DNA of 64,000 nucleotides from Arcobacter iocasae. Its GTDB lineage: Bacteria; Campylobacterota; Campylobacteria; Campylobacterales; Arcobacteraceae. The translations under genes were made by a program, and so were the position numbers. Numbering within the stretch: position 1 is the stretch's first letter; every line of letters begins with the position of its first letter. The stretch covers positions 434,001-498,000 of the forward strand of contig NZ_CP090177.1 of assembly GCF_042214795.1 (NCBI RefSeq), given 5' to 3'. Under the pieces are notes generated by a model. It made no database searches. It worked only from the letters and a program-made list of their open reading frames with translations, and was not told the DNA's origin. Shown in pieces: positions 40,610 through 46,766 of this stretch.

Positions 40610-41273
40610 TTATGTAAATTTAGAAAAGTGCCTGGATTATCAGTTTAAAAATAAAGACCTGATAGTCGAAGCACTTACCCATAAAAGTTTTAAAAAACCA
40701 TATAATAATGAAAGACTAGAATTCTTAGGTGATGCGGTTTTAAACTTAATAGTAGGTGAGTATTTATACAAAAAATTCCCAGAATCAAATGAGGGAGACT
40801 TGTCAAAAATAAGAGCATCATTAGTAAATGAAACTGGTTTTACTAAGTTAGCAAATGAGATAAAACTTGGTGATTATATCTATTTATCAATAGCAGAAGA
40901 GAGAAATAAAGGAAGAACTAAAGCCTCTATTTTATCTGATGCCTTTGAGTCAATAATGGGTGCCATTTATTTAGAATCAGGATTAGAAACACTAAAACCA
41001 ATTATTTTAACGCTGTTAGAAAAATCATATGATAAAATAAATTTAGATGTATTATTTAGTGATTATAAAACAGCTCTTCAAGAGATAACACAAGCTGAAT
41101 TTGGCTCAATTCCAGAGTACAAAATTGAAGGTTCTTATGGACCAGATCATAAAAAAGAGTTCGAAGTCTCAATTTGGATAAATAATCAATGTTATGGACA
41201 AGCCATAGGAAAAAGTAAAAAACTAGCACAACAATCTGTTGCTAAAATTGCTTTAGATAAATTAAAAGGTTAA
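40602..41273 (+). CDS. rnc: Ribonuclease III
   Basis: A 223-residue RNase III. The signature ERLEFLGDAVLNL is at about 35-47 with catalytic Asp and a downstream E in DAFESIMGAIYL; the C-terminal double-stranded RNA-binding domain covers about 153-222. It cuts rRNA precursors and double-stranded regulatory RNA. It lies between rnhA (8-base overlap) and aroC (7-base gap). Confidence 0.97.
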   Translation: MNDYVNLEKCLDYQFKNKDLIVEALTHKSFKKPYNNERLEFLGDAVLNLIVGEYLYKKFPESNEGDLSKIRASLVNETGFTKLANEIKLGDYIYLSIAEERNKGRTKASILSDAFESIMGAIYLESGLETLKPIILTLLEKSYDKINLDVLFSDYKTALQEITQAEFGSIPEYKIEGSYGPDHKKEFEVSIWINNQCYGQAIGKSKKLAQQSVAKIALDKLKG

Positions 41274-41280
41274 TAAAAGA

Positions 41281-42354
41281 ATGAATAGTTTTGGGCAGAA
41301 ATTTAGATTTTCAACTTTTGGAGAAAGTCATGGGAATGCATTAGGTTGCATTGTTGATGGAGTTCCTGCAGGGATAAAAATCGATGAAAAATTCATACAA
41401 GCAGAGATGGATAGAAGAAGACCTGGTAAAAATGAATTTGCCACTGCTAGAAAAGAAGGTGATAAAGTAGAAATACTTTCAGGAGTATTTGAAGGTAAAA
41501 CAACTGGTTCACCTATTGCAATGGTCATATTCAATGAAAACCAAAAAAGTAAAGACTATACAAATATAAAAGATCTTTTTAGACCAGGACATGCAGACTT
41601 TACATATTTTCACAAATATGGAATAAGAGATTATAGAGGTGGAGGAAGAAGTAGTGCAAGAGAAACAGCAGCAAGAGTTGCAGCTGGATCAATAGCAAAA
41701 CTTCTTTTAGCAGAAGTTGGTGTTGAAATTAGAAGTGGAATATATGCAATTGATGGAATTGAAGGTTCTAGTTTTGATTTTGACTATGCAAAAACTTCTG
41801 CAATATATTCACTTGACAAAAATAAAGAAGACTTTCAAAAAGAGGCAATTTTAGCTGCTAAAAATTCTCACAATAGTGTGGGTGGAGTGGCTTTAGTAAA
41901 TGTAAAAAATGCACCAATTGGTTTAGGTGAACCATTATATTATAGACTAGATGCTCAAATTGCAGCTGCAATGATGGGAATCAATGCAGTAAAAGCTGTA
42001 GAAATTGGTGATGGAATAGAAGCTAGTAAAGTAAAAGGTTATGATAATAATGACCAAATAGATAAAAATGGGTTTAAGACAAATCACTCAGGTGGAATAT
42101 TAGGTGGAATATCAAATGGTGATGATATCAATGTAAAAGTATACTTTAAAGCAACACCATCGGTGTTTATCAAACAAGATAGCATTGATATTCATAATAA
42201 TGAAGTTTCATGTGAGTTAAAAGGAAGACATGATCCTTGTGTTGCTGTTAGAGGTTCAATTGTTGCTGAATCTATGATGTCAATAGTTATTGCTGATATG
42301 TTACTTTTAAACATGAGTAGTAATATAAATAGTATAAAAAAAGTTTACAATTAA
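41281..42354 (+). CDS. aroC: Chorismate synthase
   Basis: A 357-residue AroC. Family signatures are GESHGNALGCIVDGVPAG near the start, the RRRPG segment, GGGRSSARETAARVAAG and NTGG-type FMN-binding regions (HSGGILGGISNGDD). It makes chorismate, the source of phenylalanine and tyrosine, and so is upstream of the substrate of the pigment-locus ammonia-lyase in metabolism. It ends the rnhA-rnc-aroC block, followed by a terminator at 42419. Confidence 0.97.
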   Translation: MNSFGQKFRFSTFGESHGNALGCIVDGVPAGIKIDEKFIQAEMDRRRPGKNEFATARKEGDKVEILSGVFEGKTTGSPIAMVIFNENQKSKDYTNIKDLFRPGHADFTYFHKYGIRDYRGGGRSSARETAARVAAGSIAKLLLAEVGVEIRSGIYAIDGIEGSSFDFDYAKTSAIYSLDKNKEDFQKEAILAAKNSHNSVGGVALVNVKNAPIGLGEPLYYRLDAQIAAAMMGINAVKAVEIGDGIEASKVKGYDNNDQIDKNGFKTNHSGGILGGISNGDDINVKVYFKATPSVFIKQDSIDIHNNEVSCELKGRHDPCVAVRGSIVAESMMSIVIADMLLLNMSSNINSIKKVYN

Positions 42355-42388
42355 AAGATATTAAAGCAAAGATTATGTAGTATTTATA

Positions 42389-42447
42389 TGATCTTTACTT
42401 TGGTTAAGTTGAAAGATCGAAGCTGGTTTATTCCAGCTTTTTTTTTG
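42389..42447 (+). terminator. Terminator after aroC, with a preceding hairpin
   Basis: GAAGCTGG and CCAGCTTT form a stem of about 8 pairs with a short loop (42418-42438), followed by a run of nine T. Just before it GATCTTT (42390) and AAAGATC (42412) form a second stem. This ends the aroC transcript from the plus strand. There is no T run on the other side, so it acts only rightward. Confidence 0.85.
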
Positions 42448-42469
42448 ATTTATTTTTATTGATTTTAAT

Positions 42470-42530
42470 TTGAAAAATTTTGTAAAAACCGAAAAGAAAA
42501 TTAAAATATATTAAAATGGTTTTTACAAAA
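42470..42530 (-). terminator. Terminator-like inverted repeat for a leftward transcript
   Basis: GGTTTTTACAAAA (42518-42530) and its exact complement (42478-42490) form a perfect 13-bp inverted repeat with a 27-base AT-rich loop. On the minus strand it is followed by TTTTT. The loop is long for a classical terminator, but the only T tract is on the leftward side, matching the consensus promoter at 42703-42731. Confidence 0.5.
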
Positions 42531-42696
42531 TGAAGGGGCGCTTATTAAACTTATTCCTCGAAGGGGGGGGGAAGGGAATAAGAGTAATAATGTATGTTTT
42601 AAGTTAGATTTCAAATCGATAACAAAGGAGTAAAAGATTTTAAATACTGTAAAAATATTTAGATAAATTTTACTTTCTAACGTTAATGAACATATG
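42472..42696 (-). ncRNA. Candidate small RNA with a poly-C loop
   Basis: A perfect promoter upstream and a terminator-like repeat downstream bracket about 225 bases with no credible reading frame. In the middle CTTATTCC and GGAATAAG (42550-42582) form an 8-bp stem whose 17-base loop shows nine C in a row (G9 on the plus strand). C-rich loops in small RNAs often pair with G-rich ribosome-binding sites; RepG of Helicobacter pylori targets homopolymeric G tracts this way. Whether this RNA exists is inference from sequence; no known RNA family is recognised. Confidence 0.4.
42563..42571. repeat. Homopolymeric G9 tract
   Basis: Nine G in a row stand in very AT-rich intergenic DNA, in the loop of an inverted repeat. 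Poly-G tracts are typical phase-variation sites in Campylobacter and Helicobacter. No gene reads through it credibly. Confidence 0.9.
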
Positions 42697-42730
42697 ACAG
42701 GAATTATAACAGCATTTTGAACATATGTCA
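42687..42730. promoter_or_regulatory. Pair of operator-like repeats (TGAACATATGWCA)
   Basis: Two 13-base direct copies, TGAACATATGACA at 42687 and TGAACATATGTCA at 42718, lie 31 bases apart, about three helical turns. Each is close to palindromic around CATATG. The first covers the expected start point of the leftward promoter and the second its -35 box. They also lie 40-85 bases ahead of the UPF0251 gene, so its protein is the first candidate to bind them (inference). Confidence 0.6.
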
Positions 42731-42731
42731 A
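42703..42731 (-). promoter_or_regulatory. Perfect consensus sigma-70 promoter facing left
   Basis: On the minus strand TTGACA (42731-42726) is followed by exactly 17 bases and TATAAT (42708-42703). The expected start is near 42696. It points into DNA without a protein gene, toward the candidate small RNA. The only other promoter of this quality in the window is that of the rRNA operon. Confidence 0.75.
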
Positions 42732-42770
42732 GTATATTATGGTAGAATGTTAAATAAATTAAGGTAATCA

Positions 42771-43361
42771 ATGGCAAGAGACAAATTAAAACGGAAATTA
42801 GAACTTGTACCAGTATGTAAGTACTTTGGTCCAAAAGATATTGAAGCAAAAGAAGATATAGTATTATTACATGAAGAACTAGAAGCTATCCATTTGATGG
42901 ATTCATTTTGTATGTATCAAGAAGATGCAGCAAAAAAAATGAATGTATCAAGAGCAACATTTGCAAGGATAGTAAAAAGTGCTAGAAAAAAAATATCCCT
43001 AGCTCTAGTTACAGGAAGTAATATAAAAGTACATGAAATAAATAATGAATTCCATTTAGCTGTTTGTTCTAACTCAAATACAGGGATAGATTATGCAAAT
43101 GAAAATGCCCAATATATCTGGATATATTTTATAAAAGATTATAAACTAAAATCTCAAAATTGCATAATAAACCCAGTATATAATAATGAAGATGAGATAG
43201 CGTGTAATTTACTCCCTGACCTTTTACATGACTATGGAGTAAACTACTTCTTAATTAAAGATATTGATTATGATTTAAAAATTTCACTTATAGCAAAAGG
43301 TGTCTATCCTATTTTACAAGATTGTGTGGATATAGACTCTATAGTTGGAATTTTTCAATAA
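42771..43361 (+). CDS. UPF0251 (DUF134) HTH protein with NifB/NifX-like C-terminal domain
   Basis: A 196-residue protein. The first half matches the UPF0251/DUF134 family: VPVCKYFGPKD, then EAIHLMDSFCMYQEDAAKKMNVSRATFARIV, a sigma-factor-like helix-turn-helix (about 50-75). The second half (about 100-196) resembles the dinitrogenase iron-molybdenum cofactor-binding fold, though the usual metal-binding Cys/His pattern is weak. Members are assumed to be DNA-binding regulators sensing a metal or redox cofactor; no target is established. It starts downstream of the twin repeats, AAGG stands before the ATG, and it converges on htpX (2 bases between stops). Confidence 0.78.
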   Translation: MARDKLKRKLELVPVCKYFGPKDIEAKEDIVLLHEELEAIHLMDSFCMYQEDAAKKMNVSRATFARIVKSARKKISLALVTGSNIKVHEINNEFHLAVCSNSNTGIDYANENAQYIWIYFIKDYKLKSQNCIINPVYNNEDEIACNLLPDLLHDYGVNYFLIKDIDYDLKISLIAKGVYPILQDCVDIDSIVGIFQ

Positions 43362-43363
43362 AA

Positions 43364-44218
43364 TCAACCATTTAGTTCAAATTTTAACTCTTCCAATCTT
43401 GCAATTCTATCTTCTGTTGAAGGATGAGTTCTAAATAGATTACCAAATTTTATATCTCTTCCAGAAAAGGGATTTACAATAAACATGTGAGCTGTCTCTT
43501 CCGTGGCATCTCGCATCTGCCCTCTTTTTGCATAACTTTCAAGTTTTGATAAAGCACTTTGTAATCCAGCTGGATTATTTGTAAGTCTTGCTGATCCTTC
43601 ATCTGCTAAAAACTCCCTACTTCTACTTACCGTCATTTGTATAATAGATGCTGCTATTGGTAAAATAATAGCCATCAGAAGCATAACAGCAGGATGAACT
43701 CCTTGTCTATTGTTATTTCCACCAAATATAGATGAAAACTGCATAAAATTTGCAATCATAGCAATAGCTCCTGCAAACACAGCAGCAATAGTACCTATTA
43801 AGATATCATAATGTCTTATGTGAGATAACTCATGTGCAATAACTCCCTCTATCTCTTCATCATTTAACAAATCAACTAAACCTTGAGTAACAGCCACTGC
43901 AGAGTTTTCGTAATTTCTACCTGTTGCAAAAGCATTTGGAACATTCTCCGCGATTAAATATACCTTTGGCATAGGAAGATTTGCTTTATACGCAAGATTT
44001 TCAACTATTTTATAAATATGATTTCTTCTATCTTCTATTAAAACAGCATTATAATGATTTAGAACTTGTTTATCAGAGTAATAGTATGCATAAAAGTTCA
44101 TTCCAGCAGCTATCAAAAATGCAAATAAAGCACCATTTGCACCTCCAAATGAAAAGCCAATGAAAACAAATAATACAGTTAGTAGTGTTAAAAAAAAGAT
44201 TGTTTTTACTTGTTCCAT
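43364..44218 (-). CDS. htpX: Membrane zinc metalloprotease HtpX
   Basis: A 284-residue M48 protease. Two N-terminal helices (about 8-25 and 28-48), the zinc site HELSH at 129-133 with a third ligand in EFLADEGSARL, and two further helices (about 140-160 and 175-200) between them. It degrades damaged membrane proteins together with FtsH. TTCTCC on the plus strand (GGAGAA on the coding strand) precedes the start. It ends 2 bases from the convergent UPF0251 gene. Confidence 0.94.
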   Translation of the reverse strand: MEQVKTIFFLTLLTVLFVFIGFSFGGANGALFAFLIAAGMNFYAYYYSDKQVLNHYNAVLIEDRRNHIYKIVENLAYKANLPMPKVYLIAENVPNAFATGRNYENSAVAVTQGLVDLLNDEEIEGVIAHELSHIRHYDILIGTIAAVFAGAIAMIANFMQFSSIFGGNNNRQGVHPAVMLLMAIILPIAASIIQMTVSRSREFLADEGSARLTNNPAGLQSALSKLESYAKRGQMRDATEETAHMFIVNPFSGRDIKFGNLFRTHPSTEDRIARLEELKFELNG

Positions 44219-44357
44219 ATTTTTCTCCTTGACAAATTATTAAGCGTATTCTATAACAATTTTTCAAATAAAAAATTAAAAAAAAGAAATTATACATTTT
44301 ATTTTCTTTCTAGGTAAATTTACTTAAAATAAGCTATAAATTAATAATTGGATAAAA

Positions 44358-44837
44358 ATGAAAACACTTTATATAATGAGACATGCACACAAAGATGTAC
44401 CTTTAGAAAATGAAGATGATTATGATATTAAATTATCTAAAGAAGGTGAAAAAGAAGCAAAAATAATTGGAGAAAAACTAAGCCAATTGGGTGTAAAACT
44501 AGATTTAATAACAGCTAGCCCATCTGAGCGTACAAGACAAACAGCTGAAATAATTTCTGAAATTTTAAAATATGACAAATCAATAATGTATAATGGGAAT
44601 ATTTACAATGCCTTTGTAAATGAGATAGTAGAAATGTTATCATATACTTATGATACTGCTAATAGTTTATTACTAGTAGGTCATAATCCAGCTCTTACAG
44701 CACTTGGCATAACTTTAGGGGTCTATAAAGAAAAAATCAAACCAGCAGAAGTTTTAAAAGTAGAATTTGACACAAATTCTTGGTTAGACATTTCTAAAGA
44801 AAATGCAAGATTTATTTGGATAGAAAAACCTTATTAA
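44358..44837 (+). CDS. sixA: Phosphohistidine phosphatase SixA-like
   Basis: A 159-residue histidine phosphatase with the RHG-type motif as MRHAHKD near the start (Arg8-His9), SPSERTRQTAE and VGHNPALT (second catalytic His). SixA removes phosphate from phosphohistidine on HPt or PTS proteins. It may act on phosphorelay proteins here, but no partner is nearby. It is followed by the short remnant at 44839. Confidence 0.88.
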   Translation: MKTLYIMRHAHKDVPLENEDDYDIKLSKEGEKEAKIIGEKLSQLGVKLDLITASPSERTRQTAEIISEILKYDKSIMYNGNIYNAFVNEIVEMLSYTYDTANSLLLVGHNPALTALGITLGVYKEKIKPAEVLKVEFDTNSWLDISKENARFIWIEKPY

Positions 44838-44838
44838 G

Positions 44839-44886
44839 TCAAAAATCTAAAAGTTTTCCAGCTAAGTTCCCACATAGTTGAGAAGA
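44839..44886 (-). pseudogene. Degenerate duplicate of the 3' end of the neighbouring flavoprotein gene
   Basis: On the minus strand these bases read SSQLCGNLAGKLLDF followed by a stop, against FSSGNLAGQLLDF-stop at the end of the flavoprotein gene 45371-46609. At DNA level TCAAAAATCTAAAAG and CCAGCTAAGTT are identical in both copies. Nothing of the rest of the gene is present. The copies flank the 0.5-kb segment with the small membrane-protein genes, which suggests an insertion or duplication-deletion event. Confidence 0.75.
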
Positions 44887-44918
44887 ATAGATTATAAAAA
44901 GAAAAAATAGGACTGAGA

Positions 44919-45035
44919 ATGGAAATAATTAATATTCTTATCGATATTTTAATTGTTTTTTCTATATTTTATCTATTTGAAAAATATTTATTTAAATATT
45001 TAGGTTTTACTAACACATCTATTATTAAGTATTAA
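44919..45035 (+). CDS. Very small membrane protein, probably frameshifted
   Basis: A 38-codon frame (MEIINILID...IIKY) with AGGA 7 bases before its ATG, predicted to be one membrane helix. Where it stops, the next frame stays open from 45029 to 45169 and encodes a continuation (VIVIRFIIKKVFKRIEKKTG...) without any usable start codon. One inserted or lost base near 45029 would make a single protein of about 84 residues. It is either a pseudogene or two pieces joined by frameshifting; I favour a broken gene. Function unknown. Confidence 0.5.
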   Translation: MEIINILIDILIVFSIFYLFEKYLFKYLGFTNTSIIKY

Positions 45036-45169
45036 TATTTGTTATAGTTATTCGGTTCATTATTAAAAAAGTATTTAAAAGAATAGAAAAAAAAACAGGG
45101 GTAAGTCACCACCTCAAAAAAAATAATACTGAAGATGGAGCAACTTTAACGACTTTACAAAATATCTAG
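45029..45169 (+). pseudogene. Continuation frame of the small membrane protein
   Basis: This stretch, open for 46 codons after a stop at 45026, has no ATG, GTG or TTG start and begins within the last codons of the upstream small gene. Its product would be hydrophobic, then strongly basic, then Thr/Asn-rich. It is best explained as the second half of a frameshifted gene. A sequencing error would give the same picture. Confidence 0.4.
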
Positions 45170-45182
45170 GAGAGGAAAACAA

Positions 45183-45362
45183 ATGAAGTTTATAACATAT
45201 TTAATAGTCATTTCTATAGTATTTAGTTTACTTTTTAATATATATGATTGGGAGTTAAAAAGTGCAAAGGTTGAAATTCTAACCCTTTTAACTATAGGTA
45301 TAATGTTAGGTGTTATGACAATCTTAGGAAAAATGTTCCAAAAAAACTTTCCAAAAGAATAA
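45183..45362 (+). CDS. Small two-helix membrane protein
   Basis: A 59-residue frame with an excellent ribosome site (AGGAGAGG, about 7 bases before the ATG). Two hydrophobic helices (about 2-18 and 33-50) are separated by an acidic and basic loop (YDWELKSAKVE), and the end is basic. I do not recognise the family. It follows the frameshifted small gene by 13 bases and may belong to the same unit. Its stop is 8 bases from the convergent flavoprotein gene. Confidence 0.6.
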   Translation: MKFITYLIVISIVFSLLFNIYDWELKSAKVEILTLLTIGIMLGVMTILGKMFQKNFPKE

Positions 45363-45370
45363 CATCAGAC

Positions 45371-46609
45371 TCAAAAATCTAAAAGCTGACCAGCTAAGTT
45401 TCCACTTGAAAAAGACCATTGGAGGTTGTATCCTCCACAAGGTCCATCTAAATCTACAACTTCCCCACAAAAATATAAACCTTTTATAATCTTGCTTTGC
45501 ATGGTTTTTGGATTTATCTCTTTTAAACTTACTCCACCTCTTGTAATCATGGCTTGTTTAAATCCCACATGATCTGTTATGGTCAAAGGGGTGGCAACAA
45601 GATATTTGATAAGTTTATCTCTATTTTGTCCATTTATATCTTTAAATTTTTTACTTGTATCCACATCACATAAAATGCAAAGTTCATTTGCAACAGACTC
45701 AGGAACTAATGAAGAAATATTTTCTAAAATAGTTGAATCAGCATTAGCTTTAATCTCGCTATTTATATGTGCCCTAACCTCTTCTTCATTTTTCCCTCTA
45801 ATCATATTTATTAAAATAGGAACTTCCCCATACTTTTCTAAATAAGGAGTAATCTCTCGAGAAAAATCCAAAACAACAGGACCTCGAACACCTTTTGAAG
45901 TAAAAATCAAATCACCCACAGCTTTTAGTTTTTTTGCCTTTGGTAAATCAATTCGAAGTTCTGCTTTTGCAATAGTATCAGCCTTACAAGAAGCAACCCA
46001 TTTTTCTTTTGAAATAAGTGGCAACATAGCTGGATACAAATCAGTAACCTTATGACCTAACTCTTTTGCAAAAATAAAGCCATCACCATTTGCTCCTAGC
46101 ATTGGATAACCTAATCCTCCAGTTGCTACAACAACATTAGGACTTAAGAATTTTTCATCTAAAGTTTGAACACCAACAATAGCTTCATCTTCGAATAATA
46201 AAGTCTCAGCCTTTGTATTACATCTAACTTCTACTCCTACCCGAATAAGTTCATCTTCCAAAGCTTTTATAATAGTAGAAGAACTATGAGTAATAGGAAA
46301 AACCCTAAACCCATCAGGAATATGAGTCTCAACACCAATCTCTTTAAAAAAGCCCATCAAGTCTTTATAATCAAAAGCAGTAATAGCTTCCATCATAAAA
46401 CGACCATTGCGACCAAAAGAGTTCATAAAATCAGAGTTATCAAGTGTATTTGTAAGGTTACACCGTCCACCACCTGTAGCTTTTAGTTTAGGACCTAGTT
46501 TTTCTTGTTGTTCAAGTAATAATACGCTCTTGCCATTTCTAGCAGCTTTTATACCAGCAATCATCCCAGCAGCACCAGAACCTATTACTATCAAATCATA
46601 AGTTTTCAT
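45371..46609 (-). CDS. BaiN/HI0933-family FAD-dependent oxidoreductase
   Basis: A 412-residue flavoprotein. The FAD-binding Rossmann motif VIGSGAAGMIAGI is at about 7-19; GGGRCNLTN follows near 47-55; VVATGGLGYPMLGANGDGF and the C-terminal LYFCGEVVDLDGPCGGYNLQWSFSSG are typical of the HI0933/YhiN/BaiN family. Reactions of most members are unknown. It ends beside the small-gene island, which carries a partial copy of its last codons. The 118-base palindrome stands upstream of it, between it and mnmE. Confidence 0.88.
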   Translation of the reverse strand: MKTYDLIVIGSGAAGMIAGIKAARNGKSVLLLEQQEKLGPKLKATGGGRCNLTNTLDNSDFMNSFGRNGRFMMEAITAFDYKDLMGFFKEIGVETHIPDGFRVFPITHSSSTIIKALEDELIRVGVEVRCNTKAETLLFEDEAIVGVQTLDEKFLSPNVVVATGGLGYPMLGANGDGFIFAKELGHKVTDLYPAMLPLISKEKWVASCKADTIAKAELRIDLPKAKKLKAVGDLIFTSKGVRGPVVLDFSREITPYLEKYGEVPILINMIRGKNEEEVRAHINSEIKANADSTILENISSLVPESVANELCILCDVDTSKKFKDINGQNRDKLIKYLVATPLTITDHVGFKQAMITRGGVSLKEINPKTMQSKIIKGLYFCGEVVDLDGPCGGYNLQWSFSSGNLAGQLLDF

Positions 46610-46648
46610 TTATTTCCTATTATTTCCAAGTACCCAAAATAATTGTAG

Positions 46649-46766
46649 AGGCATAGATTTTTAGTGCAATTCAAGGCAGAGTAATTTTTTTACGATTGAG
46701 CGTACAACTAGTACGTGATTGAGTAAAAAATTACTCTAACGCAGAAGTGTGCAAAAAGCTATGCCT
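46649..46766. repeat. 118-base imperfect palindrome
   Basis: The outer ends AGGCATAG and CTATGCCT, then TTTTT/AAAAA, then AGAGTAATTTTTT(T)AC and its complement, and a centre around GTACNNCTAGTAC pair to make one long hairpin. A short direct repeat GATTGAG occurs twice near the centre. It fills the gap between mnmE, whose stop it touches, and the flavoprotein gene. It could be a two-way terminator or one copy of a dispersed palindromic element. Confidence 0.8.

Noticed and set aside
42501..42731. A 76-codon minus-strand frame starting at TTG 42731
   Set aside because: Its start lies in the -35 box of the promoter, it has no ribosome site, and the product (CFLPS-type low-quality composition) resembles no protein. 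A non-coding RNA fits better.
42355..42770. CRISPR-like repeats in the gap after aroC
   Set aside because: There are only two copies of a 13-base repeat with 18 bases between them, without further units or cas genes; an operator pair is the better reading.
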